Of a DNA stretch of 64,000 bases, positions 37,820 through 46,618 are shown piece by piece. The notes under the pieces were generated by a model, which was given only the letters and a program-made list of their open reading frames with translations, made no database searches and was not told the DNA's origin. Within the stretch, counting starts at the first letter, position 1, and the number at the start of each line of letters is the position of its first letter. Where the stretch lies: NCBI RefSeq assembly GCF_900454025.1, contig NZ_UGQM01000001.1:3534001-3598000 (forward strand). Reading direction: 5' to 3'. The position numbers were made by a program, and so were the translations under genes. The stretch is from Mycolicibacterium gilvum. Lineage in GTDB: Bacteria > Actinomycetota > Actinomycetes > Mycobacteriales > Mycobacteriaceae.

Positions 37820-39490
37820 CCTTGATCCACCGATCGAATAGGAGTTGGGGCGGGTTGTAAAAACGAAATGCCCTGTCGCGGTGAAAGAATGGGATTTGTC
37901 TAGGATCACATTCGGTCAGAACGAAGGGCATCTCGTAGATGCAACTATCTCACACTCGTCCTGTGGCGTCAGCCCGCTTTGATGACCCCAATCTGGTGTC
38001 GTGTGCCGGGCTGGTCCCGATGGCCGCTCTGGCTCATCAGTGCGGGTTGAGCAGCCTGGCTGATGAGCACATCACGGTGCCGACCGACAAGGGCGCCAAC
38101 GCCGGGGCGAAAGTCTTGTCGCTGGTCGCGGGCATGGTAGCTGGTGCTGACAGCATCGATGACATGGCCTTGCTGCGCCACGGCGCGATGGGCACCGTGT
38201 TCGACCGCCCGTACGCCCCGTCGACGCTGGGATCGTTCCTGCGCGAATTCAGCTTCGGTCATGTCCGCCAACTCGACGCCGTGGCGGCGCGGTTGCTGGC
38301 CGGTCTGCACGAACGCACTCCGGTGCTGGCCGGTGTTGACGGTCCGGTGTGTGTTGATCTCGATGACACCATCATCGAAGTGCACGGCTACACCAAACAG
38401 GGATCTGGTTACGGATACTCCGGGGTCCGTGGGTTAAATGCGCTGATCGCCACGCTCACCACTGAGCATGGTGCACCGATCATCTGCGGCCAACGCCTAC
38501 GCAAAGGCGCCTGCGGATCAGCACGTGGAGCTGCCCGCATCGTCGGCGACACGCTGGCCACCGTGACACGACTGCGCTCTTCGGCGGCAGCCACCCGGCC
38601 GCTGCTGCGAGCCGACTCGGCGTTCTACGGCTACCCAACCGTGGCGGCTGCTCTGCGCGGTGGTGCCGACGTGTCGATCACCGTGCGCCTGGACCCAAAA
38701 GTCAAAGCCGCCATCGCCGCCATACCCGAGGACGCCTGGATCCCGATCCAGTACACCGACGCGATCTACGACGAGAACACCCAGCGCTGGATCTCGCGCG
38801 CCGAGGTCGCCGAGATCGACTTCACCGCGTTCAGCTCCCGCAAAACCAGCGAGCAGATCCCCGGCAGGCTGGTGGTGCGGCGCATCCCCGACCTCAACCC
38901 CGCCAGCGGCGAGGGGCAGACCACCCTGTTCGACACCTGGCGCTTCCATGCCTTCTTCACCACCACCGACCTCGATACCGTCACCGCCGACAAGACCCAC
39001 CGCGGCCACGCGCTCATCGAGCAGGTCCACGCCGACCTCAAAGACTCTGCTCTGGCCCATCTGCCCTCGGGGCGATTCGGCGCCAACGCCGCCTGGCTGG
39101 TGTGCGCAGCGATGGCGTTCAACCTCACCCGCGCCGCGGCCACCCTGACCGGACCAGCGCTGGCCAAAGCCCGCACCGGCACCATCCGCCGCACCCTGAT
39201 CAGCGTGCCGGCACGCATCGCCTCCTCGGCCCGACGCCTGACCCTGCACCTGCCACGCAACTGGCCCTGGGAAACCGCGTGGAACACCCTGTTCCACAGT
39301 CTGTTTGGCCGAAACCGGCCACTGCTGGCCTAACAGAGCAACCCCAACCGCCCGCACGAGACGAAAGACCCACAGGAACAAGCCGATACCGAGATCGGGC
39401 CATCACACACACCCACCTCACGGCACACCCCGGGCCCAACGCACACAATCGAAATCGACTTCACACCGACAGCTCACCGGTGGATCGAGG
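37820..39490 (+). mobile_element. IS1380-family insertion sequence in the fadD gene
   Basis: 1671 bp. Ends CCTTGATCCACCG (from 37820) and the complement of CCTCGATCCACCG (to 39490), one mismatch in 13. The 5-bp target duplication CTAAT is at 37815-37819 and 39491-39495. One transposase gene lies inside. Perfect flanks and an intact transposase indicate recent insertion. Confidence 0.92.
37939..39333 (+). CDS. IS1380-family transposase
   Basis: 464 residues from ATG 37939. DDE transposase: Asp in CVDLDDTIIEVHG, Asp in LLRADSAFYG and Glu in HALIEQVHADLKD, with the typical YGYSGVRGLNAL segment. Length is normal and the frame is intact. Confidence 0.93.
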   Translation: MQLSHTRPVASARFDDPNLVSCAGLVPMAALAHQCGLSSLADEHITVPTDKGANAGAKVLSLVAGMVAGADSIDDMALLRHGAMGTVFDRPYAPSTLGSFLREFSFGHVRQLDAVAARLLAGLHERTPVLAGVDGPVCVDLDDTIIEVHGYTKQGSGYGYSGVRGLNALIATLTTEHGAPIICGQRLRKGACGSARGAARIVGDTLATVTRLRSSAAATRPLLRADSAFYGYPTVAAALRGGADVSITVRLDPKVKAAIAAIPEDAWIPIQYTDAIYDENTQRWISRAEVAEIDFTAFSSRKTSEQIPGRLVVRRIPDLNPASGEGQTTLFDTWRFHAFFTTTDLDTVTADKTHRGHALIEQVHADLKDSALAHLPSGRFGANAAWLVCAAMAFNLTRAAATLTGPALAKARTGTIRRTLISVPARIASSARRLTLHLPRNWPWETAWNTLFHSLFGRNRPLLA

Positions 39491-40257
39491 CTAATGCGTG
39501 CCATATAGGTGCTGGCATGGAAGGCCGGCTCTACGATCGCCGATCCGCGAACGGCCAATGCTGCTGTGACGAGCCAGGTTTGACCGCTGAAGTGAAACAG
39601 TGGGTTTGCTCCGAAGACAATGTCACCCTTCTCATACCACCCGTTCTCGACGAACACATTGATCAGATTGCAGTAGTAGCCGTGGGTGATGGTGCAGCCC
39701 TTGGAAGGACCGGTTGTGCCGGAGGTGAAGATGATGGCGCACACGTCGGCAGGCTCGATCTCGGGTTCGACCAGCGGCGCATCTGCGTTGAGAAGCTGCG
39801 CGTAGTGCGTGTCGGGCTGAATCGTCGCGTCCTGGGCGCCGTCCCCAACAAGGATCAGTTGTGGTCGGCGAGGAAGGGAGTCGAGAATCGGCGACAGTAG
39901 CTCGAGGGCTTGGCTGTCAGCGATGTACACCGTCGGGTCTGTTTGCAGCAGCTGGTGACGCAGAAAATGTCCACGCAGGTACGTGTTGAGCGGGACCTGG
40001 ATAGCGCCAGCTTTGGCCAGGGCGTAGATGAGCACTATGTACTCGATGCGGTTAGGGAGGTTGATGGCGACCCGGTCGCCTTTGCCGACCCCGCACGCTT
40101 GCAGCGCCGCCGCGACGCGATCGGACTGCGTGTCGAGTTGACCGAGCGTGACCCAGTCGCTGTCGCATTGCACGAACGGCCGCCCAGGGTCCAGCGCCGC
40201 TTCCTCGCGCAGCCACCCGCCGAGGATTCGTCCAACCTGGTGTTCATCGTGAGACAT
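39491..40257 (-). pseudogene. fadD-type acyl-CoA ligase, N-terminal half (split by IS1380)
   Basis: Start ATG 40257 (MSHDEHQVGRILGG), overlapping the GMC oxidoreductase stop by 14 bases. The P-loop-like AMP motif IIFTSGTTGPSKG is present, and the frame runs to HASTYMARI before entering IS1380 DNA. The remaining half lacks the adenylate-binding lid and C-terminal domain, so no ligase activity is expected. As the ligase of the GMC-ALDH operon, its loss should block activation of the acid product unless another ligase replaces it. Confidence 0.88.
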
Positions 40258-41884
40258 GAGGGAATCCGTTTCGGTTTGCGCTGCCAGACAGGATGAGCTC
40301 GGCGGCCCGTTCACCGATCATCATCGACGGGGCATTGGTGTTGCCGGTAGTGATGGTGGGCATGATGCTGGCATCGGCCACACGCAGGTTGTTGATGCCG
40401 TGTACTCGCAGTTCAGGGTCGACGACCGCCAGGTCGTCCACACCCATCTTGCAGGTACCCACTGGGTGATAAGAGGGGGTCACGGCGGCGCGCACATAGT
40501 CCTGCCAATCGCTGTCGTTGCGACAGTTGGCCTCTGGTTCGAGTTGCCCGTCGGTGATCGCTGTCATCGCCGGTTGGGCCATCACCCGCTGCATCTCGCG
40601 CAAGCCGAGCAGGCAGTCGCGCACGTCGTCCGGGTCGGCGAGGAACTGGTAGGAGATGCGCGGTGTCGCGTCAGGCGCTGACCCGCGCAGCGTGACAGAT
40701 CCGCGGGTGCGCGGTCGCAGGAAGGTCGACGACGCCAAGAAGCCCTCCTCTTTTGCCGGCTGCACGTTAAACATGCCGTTCTCGTCCACGGCGCGGGTGA
40801 TGGCGAATGGAACAAATTGCAACTGCAGGTCTGGGGTCTGCAAGCTGGGTTCAGTGCGCGCCATGCATTGAACCTGCACCATCGTCATAGCCAGCAGACC
40901 GCTACCGTCGCGCAGATAGTCGGCGAGGCCTTTGGCGGCTGTCCCGACTCGCATCTTGTTGATGGTGGGTATTTTCGACCGCCAACGCTGCATCAAGTAA
41001 GGGTGTTCGTGCAGGTTTTCGCCGACACCGGGCAGATGCAGCAGCGTTTCCACCCCGGCAGATGACAGCGCGGCCTTCGGGCCGATACCCGAGAGCTGCA
41101 GCAAGCGTGGGGAGCCGATCGCTCCTGCGCTGAGGATGACTTCTTCTCGGACCCGGGCCTCCATGACCGTGCCGTGATGGCGGTACTGGACTCCCACGGC
41201 AGCGCCGCCATCGACCAGGATGCGATGCACATAACTGTGGGTCCGCACGGTGAGTTTGCCTCGCAGGGCCACGCGACGCAGGTACTCGCGCGAGGATTGG
41301 GACCGGGTACCGCGGCGATGATTGACTTGGGCGAGTCCGACCCCGTCTTGGTCACGACCGTTGTAGTCGGGGTTTACCGGGTAGCCGGCTTGTCGACAGG
41401 CCTCCATAAACGCCATGTTGGCCTGGCCGTGATTGGTTTGTACGTTGACTGCGATGGGACCGGAACCACCCCGAAACTCGCTGGCTCCCCCCGCCCAGGT
41501 CTCCATTCGTTTGAATGCAGGTAAGACCGAGTCGTAATCCCAGCCCGTGCAACCCTGTTTGGCCCAGCCGTCGTAGTCGGCGCGGTTTCCTCGAACGTAG
41601 ACACAGGAATTGATCGAGCCGCCGCCACCCATCACCTTGCCAGCCATCCAAGCTTCTGGACGTCCGGTGCGCGACGGGTCGGGCTCGGCCGGATACTTCC
41701 AGTTGACTTTCTGATAGGCGAGCGCGACTGCCGCAGGGATCCGCACGTCGATGCGCCGGTCGCTGACACCGGCTTCCAGCAGCAGAACGTCAGCGCCTGC
41801 CTCGGCAAGCCGTGCTGCCACCACCGATCCCGCCGATCCTCCACCTACGACGATGTAGTCGAAGACTGTTTCGGTCTTGGTCAA
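40244..41884 (-). CDS. GMC-family FAD alcohol dehydrogenase (choline-dehydrogenase-like)
   Basis: 546 residues. FAD motif VVGGGSAGSVVAARLAEAG at the N-terminus with LLEAG, the GMC signature GKVMGGGGSINSCVYVRG near residue 85, and the C-terminal active-site region with His in PSYHPVGTCKMG and Asn in TGNTNAPSMM. It oxidises a primary alcohol to an aldehyde, a suitable substrate for the neighbouring aldehyde dehydrogenase. It follows the FadE gene by 30 bases and overlaps the fadD start. Confidence 0.9.
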   Translation of the reverse strand: MTKTETVFDYIVVGGGSAGSVVAARLAEAGADVLLLEAGVSDRRIDVRIPAAVALAYQKVNWKYPAEPDPSRTGRPEAWMAGKVMGGGGSINSCVYVRGNRADYDGWAKQGCTGWDYDSVLPAFKRMETWAGGASEFRGGSGPIAVNVQTNHGQANMAFMEACRQAGYPVNPDYNGRDQDGVGLAQVNHRRGTRSQSSREYLRRVALRGKLTVRTHSYVHRILVDGGAAVGVQYRHHGTVMEARVREEVILSAGAIGSPRLLQLSGIGPKAALSSAGVETLLHLPGVGENLHEHPYLMQRWRSKIPTINKMRVGTAAKGLADYLRDGSGLLAMTMVQVQCMARTEPSLQTPDLQLQFVPFAITRAVDENGMFNVQPAKEEGFLASSTFLRPRTRGSVTLRGSAPDATPRISYQFLADPDDVRDCLLGLREMQRVMAQPAMTAITDGQLEPEANCRNDSDWQDYVRAAVTPSYHPVGTCKMGVDDLAVVDPELRVHGINNLRVADASIMPTITTGNTNAPSMMIGERAAELILSGSANRNGFPHVSR

Positions 41885-41914
41885 TCTCGGTACCCCTCAT
41901 CAATTCCGTTGTAG

Positions 41915-43081
41915 CTAGTAGCTTTTGGGTAAACCGAGCACATGCTGGCTGACGTAGGCCAGGATCATTTCCTGTGGGATGGGCGCAATTTTCATCAGCC
42001 GCGCCTCGCGCCAGTAACGTGCAATGTGGTATTCCTCGGCATAACCGAAACCGCCGTGTGTCTGCATGGCGGTGTCCGCGGCCTGGAAGCCGGCATCGGC
42101 CGCCAGCAGCTTGGCCATATTGGCTTGGGGGCCAGCTGGCACACCATGGTCGAGCATCCATCCGGCCCGCCGGGTGATCAGTTCGGCGGCCTCCAAGCGA
42201 GCGTGCGCCTCGGCCAAGGGAAACGCCACACCTTGGTTTTGGCCGATGGGCCTGCCATACACCACGCGTTGGTTGGCGTAGCCGATGGCGCGGCGCAGCG
42301 CCGCTTGCCCGGTGCCGATCGCTTCCGATGCGATGAGCACCCGCTCAGCGTTCAGCCCGTCGAGGAGATAGTAGAAACCTTTGTCCTGTTCCCCGACCAG
42401 GTCGGTGGCCGATACAACCACGTCGTTGTAGACGGTTTCGCAGGAGGAGACAGCGTTGCGCCCGGCTTTGGAAATGGGGGTAATGGTTACGGCCGGGTCG
42501 TGCAGGTCGACCATGAACAAGCTCAAGCCGTCGGTGCGGCGGGCGCACTGCTCGGCGGGTGTAGTTCTCGCCAGCAGCAGCACCCGGTCAGCGTCGAGCG
42601 CCTTGGACGTCCAAACTTTCTGTCCCCGAATCACATACGAGTCACCATCGCGAACCGCTCGGGTTTTGATCGCTAGTGTCTCGGTGCCGGCGTCGGGCTC
42701 GGTGACACCGAAGGCGACATGGAGTTCTCCGGAGGCGACTCGCGGAAGGTAACGCTGTTTGATGTCGTCGGATCCGTGCAGGATGAGCGGATGCATGCCA
42801 AAGATCGACAGGTGGATGGCGCTGCATCCGTTCATCGCCGCGCCCGAGGCGGCAACTTCCTGCAAGATGATCGACGCCTCAAGCAATCCACGGCCGCTAC
42901 CGCCGTAGGCCTCTGGTATGGCGATACCGATCCAGCCGCCGTCGGCGAGGGCGCGATAAAAATCCCACGGAAATTCGTGACGCTGGTCGCATTGAGCCCA
43001 ATAGTCGTCATCGAACTTCGAGCAGACCGCGCGCACGCCCTCGCGAATCAGATCAAGATCGGTGTCATCCGAGAAGTCCAC
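41915..43081 (-). CDS. Acyl-CoA dehydrogenase (FadE family)
   Basis: 388 residues. FAD/substrate motif VTEPDAGTETLAIKT, KVWTSKALDADRV, and THGGFGYAEEYHIARYWREARL. The usual catalytic YEGT motif is replaced by APIPQEM. A Glu in DGLNAERVL lies where isovaleryl-CoA and long-chain acyl-CoA dehydrogenases hold their catalytic base, so activity on branched acyl-CoA is plausible. It lies 18 bases after the aldehyde dehydrogenase gene. Confidence 0.88.
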   Translation of the reverse strand: MDFSDDTDLDLIREGVRAVCSKFDDDYWAQCDQRHEFPWDFYRALADGGWIGIAIPEAYGGSGRGLLEASIILQEVAASGAAMNGCSAIHLSIFGMHPLILHGSDDIKQRYLPRVASGELHVAFGVTEPDAGTETLAIKTRAVRDGDSYVIRGQKVWTSKALDADRVLLLARTTPAEQCARRTDGLSLFMVDLHDPAVTITPISKAGRNAVSSCETVYNDVVVSATDLVGEQDKGFYYLLDGLNAERVLIASEAIGTGQAALRRAIGYANQRVVYGRPIGQNQGVAFPLAEAHARLEAAELITRRAGWMLDHGVPAGPQANMAKLLAADAGFQAADTAMQTHGGFGYAEEYHIARYWREARLMKIAPIPQEMILAYVSQHVLGLPKSY

Positions 43082-43099
43082 TGTTTGGCACCTTTCTGG

Positions 43100-44536
43100 T
43101 CACCGTTGGTTCGGCGCGTTCTGCACAGACTTCAGTTCGTAGAACTCGCTGAGTCCGTAGACACCGAGCTCGCGGCCGTTGCCGGATTGCTTGTAGCCAC
43201 CGAACGGCGCGAGCAAGTTGAAAAAGGAACCGTTGATGTCGACGGCGCCGGTCCGCAAGAGTCGCGCAACTCGCAGCGCGCGGTCGGGATCGGCTGACCA
43301 TACGGCCCCCGCAAGGCCGTACTCGGTATCGTTGGCGATCGCGAGGGCGTCGTCTTCGGTGTCATACGGCAGAATTGAGAGCACCGGTCCAAAGATTTCC
43401 TCGCGGGCGATGCGCATGTCCTGCCGTACGTTGGAAAACGCGGTGGGCGTGACGAAGAAGCCCGTCGGCACGTCCTGCGGTTCGTCTAGACCGCCATAGA
43501 TGAGGTCGGCCCCCTCGGCCAAGCCGAGACGAATGTAGTCTCGTACCCTGTCGCGCTGGGTTGCCGAGGCCAGTGGTCCCATCGTGGTGGCCGGATCGAG
43601 CGGATCGCCGATTGTGTAGCTCGCCAGACGCGCGCGGACGAGATCTTCGACCTGGCCCAGCTGCGATCGGGGTACGAGCATCCGGGTGAGCGCGGTGCAG
43701 GTCTGGCCGGTGTTGGTGAAACAGTTCGCCACCCCGACTTTGACGGCCTGCGCCAAGTCCGCGTCATCCAGGATGACGTTGGCGGATTTGCCGCCCAGCT
43801 CGAGCGCGACTCGCTTGACGGTGCGTGCAGCGACCTCGCCGATTCGCCGTCCCGCGGTGGTCGAGCCGGTGAAGGTGACCATATCAACGTCGCGGTGATC
43901 GACGAGCTGTTCTCCCACGGTGGCGCCGCGGCCCGATACGAGATTGAACACCCCCGCCGGCAGACCAATCTCGTCGAGAATGTCGGCGACTATGAATGCG
44001 CTCAGTGGCGCCACCTCGGAGGGTTTCACCACCACCGTGCATCCGGTCGCCAACGCCGCAGCGACCTTGCCCAGCACCTGCTGCAGGGGATAGTTCCAGG
44101 CGGTGATCGCCGCGACGACGCCGATCGGCTCGCGGATGATCAACGACTCGCCAAGTTGTTCCTCGAGCTCGAACCGCGTCATGAGGTCGCGGTAGCTCTC
44201 CAGGACCCGCCGGGGCAGTCCTACCTGCACCGCCTTCGACACCCGCAGCGGTGTGCCGATCTCGCGGCACAGTAGTTCGGTCAGTTCGTCAGAGCGTTCG
44301 TCGATGACGGCGGCCAAGCGTGTGAGGTAGCCGAGCCGGGTGTCCATTGCCGCCTGCGACCAGGCCGGAAAGGCCCTGCGCGCAGCGGCTACCGCGTCGT
44401 CGACCTCGTCCGACGTTGCATCGGGAATGCGCCCCAGGACGGTGCCGTTGATGGCCGAGTGCACGTCGATGCGACCGCCTCGGGAAGACCTCCAGCTCCC
44501 CGCAATGTAGACAGCGTCCCGCTTGCAAATGGTCAT
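43100..44536 (-). CDS. NAD(P)-dependent aldehyde dehydrogenase
   Basis: 478 residues. Cofactor site TAWNYPLQQVLGK and VTFTGSTTAGRR, catalytic Glu in ALELGGKSANV, catalytic Cys in NTGQTCTALTR. Its start overlaps the SDR stop (ATGA). With the GMC alcohol oxidase and ligase of the same operon it forms an alcohol > aldehyde > acid > acyl-CoA series. It is only moderately similar to the aldehyde dehydrogenase at 17453. Confidence 0.92.
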   Translation of the reverse strand: MTICKRDAVYIAGSWRSSRGGRIDVHSAINGTVLGRIPDATSDEVDDAVAAARRAFPAWSQAAMDTRLGYLTRLAAVIDERSDELTELLCREIGTPLRVSKAVQVGLPRRVLESYRDLMTRFELEEQLGESLIIREPIGVVAAITAWNYPLQQVLGKVAAALATGCTVVVKPSEVAPLSAFIVADILDEIGLPAGVFNLVSGRGATVGEQLVDHRDVDMVTFTGSTTAGRRIGEVAARTVKRVALELGGKSANVILDDADLAQAVKVGVANCFTNTGQTCTALTRMLVPRSQLGQVEDLVRARLASYTIGDPLDPATTMGPLASATQRDRVRDYIRLGLAEGADLIYGGLDEPQDVPTGFFVTPTAFSNVRQDMRIAREEIFGPVLSILPYDTEDDALAIANDTEYGLAGAVWSADPDRALRVARLLRTGAVDINGSFFNLLAPFGGYKQSGNGRELGVYGLSEFYELKSVQNAPNQR

Positions 44537-45339
44537 GAGGTCAGACCCGGGGTTTTAGCGTGTAGCTTGCGCATCTTGGCGATCCATCCGTCGTAATCGG
44601 CCGCTTTGCCGCGGAAGTATTTTTCCACCAGCGGGTGGGTGAGGATAAGGAACTGCTCGGTCCGCATGCCCTCCACGACACAGTCAGCGGCCTCCTCGGC
44701 AGAGATTGCGCCGGCCACCGCGAACCACTCCCCCTGGGCGCCGCGCAACATCGCAGTTCGGACGCCTTCGGCGACGATGCACGATACGCGGATACCGCTG
44801 CTGCCGTAGTGAATTGACAGCCATTCCGTTAGCCCCAACACGGCGTGCTTGCTGGTTGCATAAGGGGCGTTACCCAACGCCGTGAGAAGCCCTGCTGCGG
44901 AGGCATTTTGAATAAGGTAGCCAGTTCCGCGTTCAAGCATGTGCGGCAACACCGCCCGTGCGGCGTAGACCTGCGGCATGACATTGATGTCCCACACCTG
45001 TTGCCAGGCTTCGTTGGAAGCCCACGGGTTGCCGCGTTCATGCAGTGGCGCGACTCCGTCATGGGGCTCACCCCACAAGACCCCGGCATTAGACACAAAC
45101 ACATCCACGCGGCCGAATTCTGCGAGGGTGGTGCTGACGAGGCCCTTGATCTGGACCTCCTCTGAAACATCGGTGACCACGCCCAAGGCGCCGATCTCGT
45201 TGGCAACCCGTGCGGTGCCGGCCGTATCGATGTCTGCGACAACCACCCTGGCGCCCAGGGCGGCGAACCGGCGGCACATCGCTTCGCCCATGCCCGCAGC
45301 ACCGCCGGTGACGATGACGACTTTGTCTGCTGGCTCCAC
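44533..45339 (-). CDS. Short-chain dehydrogenase/reductase
   Basis: 268 residues from GTG 45339 (VEPADKVVIVTGGAAG), four bases after the amidohydrolase stop. Motifs: TGGAAGMGEA, NAGVLWG and catalytic YATSKH with upstream Ser in QNASAAG. The C-terminal part has an unusual length of acidic/aromatic residues (KYFRGKAADYDGWIAKMRKL). An extension upstream to 45630 is inside the amidohydrolase gene and is rejected. Substrate unknown, probably an alcohol or ketone of the pathway. Confidence 0.86.
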   Translation of the reverse strand: MEPADKVVIVTGGAAGMGEAMCRRFAALGARVVVADIDTAGTARVANEIGALGVVTDVSEEVQIKGLVSTTLAEFGRVDVFVSNAGVLWGEPHDGVAPLHERGNPWASNEAWQQVWDINVMPQVYAARAVLPHMLERGTGYLIQNASAAGLLTALGNAPYATSKHAVLGLTEWLSIHYGSSGIRVSCIVAEGVRTAMLRGAQGEWFAVAGAISAEEAADCVVEGMRTEQFLILTHPLVEKYFRGKAADYDGWIAKMRKLHAKTPGLTS

Positions 45340-45343
45340 TCGC

Positions 45344-46525
45344 CTACGCCAGCTTCGTGAGTTTCGCCGCGGTGTCCCACATGACTTTGCGCTCGGCGAC
45401 CGGGTCATTGAGCTCGGCGGCGACCTTCTCATACTGCCGGGGTTCGGCCAATCCTTCAGGGTGCGGATAGTCCGAACCGAACAGGACGTGATCGACGCCC
45501 ATGTGTTCAACGACCTCGAGCAGGTTGTCCTCCCAGAAGGGGGCCACCCAAATATGCTCGCGGAACTGCTCGACGGGATCGGAGGCGAAATAGCCCGGCC
45601 GTTGGAAGCCCGCCCGGTTGAGCCCGGCAACCGAGAGCGGTAAGAACTCGGCGCCGTTCTCCACCGAGGCCACCTTCAGGTTGGGGAAGCGCTCAAAGAG
45701 CTTGTCGCACGTCAGGGCTGCCAGATAGTTGGCGATCGCACGCTCGTGGCCGACGGCGATCTGCAAGGGGGAGGCGATGTCGCCGATGATGTTGGTGCGG
45801 TGCTGGACGTACTTGTCGAGGCCCGATCCGCCGACCTCGCCGACGTGCACGACCACCACAGCGCCGGCCTCCTCTAAGCGGGCCCAGATCGGGTCGAAAA
45901 CCGGGTCGCCGGGCGAACGCCAACCGTCGTCGGTGTAGGTCGCCTGGGCACGCACCACGAAAATACGAGCGTCGTTGGCCAGCCCGTGTTCGATCTCACC
46001 GATGGCGGTTGGGATGTCGGCGAAGGTCAGATAGGGCGAGCTGAAGATGCGGTCTTTGTAGTTATAGCCCCAATCGTCGAGCAGCCAGCGATTGAAGGCC
46101 TTGAACGCTTGCGCGGCGGCGGGGGGGTCGAGCTGCAGTCCCTCTTCGTAACCCATCGCCAGCGAGGGCAGCATCCAAATCGCTTGCAGGCCGTGCTCAT
46201 CCATCTTGACCAAGCGGTCGTCACGGTCGCGGTAGTGGCTCGGAATGGGCTCACGTTCGGAGAGGATGTCCAGAAGCGAACGCTTGTGCGGGTTGCCGCG
46301 GAAGTATTCGGCCATCACTCCGGGCTTGACGATGGGGTCGAAGGTGGGATTGGTCACGGTGTTGTCGATCTTCCCGCCAACGATCTGGCGGGTCCGACCG
46401 CCGATCACCGCTGTTTGCACGGTGCGCTCGCGCCACTCTTTGGGGCAGTGCCGGGTGAAGGCGTCGAGCGGCTCGTAGTAGTGCTGGTCAACGTCCAGGA
46501 CGGGAAGTTGATCGATGTCGGTCAT
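45344..46525 (-). CDS. Amidohydrolase-2 family metal-dependent hydrolase
   Basis: 393 residues, TIM-barrel family that includes ACMSD and LigI. The N-terminal metal motif is DVDQHYYEP. A second His is in VVVVHVGEVG, an active-site region in NLKVASVENGAEFLP and the C-terminal Asp in VLFGSDYPHPEG. Members hydrolyse lactones or C-C bonds or decarboxylate. Here a lactone or ring-opening step is possible, which would fit a lactone made by the Baeyer-Villiger enzyme, but this is inference. It is the first gene of a six-gene operon, ahead of which lies an operator-like repeat. Confidence 0.85.
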   Translation of the reverse strand: MTDIDQLPVLDVDQHYYEPLDAFTRHCPKEWRERTVQTAVIGGRTRQIVGGKIDNTVTNPTFDPIVKPGVMAEYFRGNPHKRSLLDILSEREPIPSHYRDRDDRLVKMDEHGLQAIWMLPSLAMGYEEGLQLDPPAAAQAFKAFNRWLLDDWGYNYKDRIFSSPYLTFADIPTAIGEIEHGLANDARIFVVRAQATYTDDGWRSPGDPVFDPIWARLEEAGAVVVVHVGEVGGSGLDKYVQHRTNIIGDIASPLQIAVGHERAIANYLAALTCDKLFERFPNLKVASVENGAEFLPLSVAGLNRAGFQRPGYFASDPVEQFREHIWVAPFWEDNLLEVVEHMGVDHVLFGSDYPHPEGLAEPRQYEKVAAELNDPVAERKVMWDTAAKLTKLA

Positions 46526-46602
46526 GTGGTCCTCCAGATTCGGCGTTGGTCAAAATGCGCTCACGGGGAGCAACGCAGCGCGCAAGCACGCAGTATGTAC
46601 CT

Positions 46603-46618
46603 AAATCTACTAAGATTT
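46603..46618. promoter_or_regulatory. Operator-like inverted repeat upstream of the amidohydrolase operon
   Basis: AAATC-TACTAA-GATTT, preceded by CT, is a 5-bp-arm inverted repeat in AT-rich sequence 78 bases upstream of the amidohydrolase ATG. It overlaps the stop codon of the preceding synthetase gene. It resembles the 17267 site in its CTAAATC half. Confidence 0.4.

Noticed and set aside
45340..45630. N-terminal extension of the SDR gene
   Set aside because: The extra 97 codons overlap the end of the amidohydrolase gene and encode a Ser/Arg/Pro-rich shadow; the GTG at 45339 directly precedes the NAD-binding motif.
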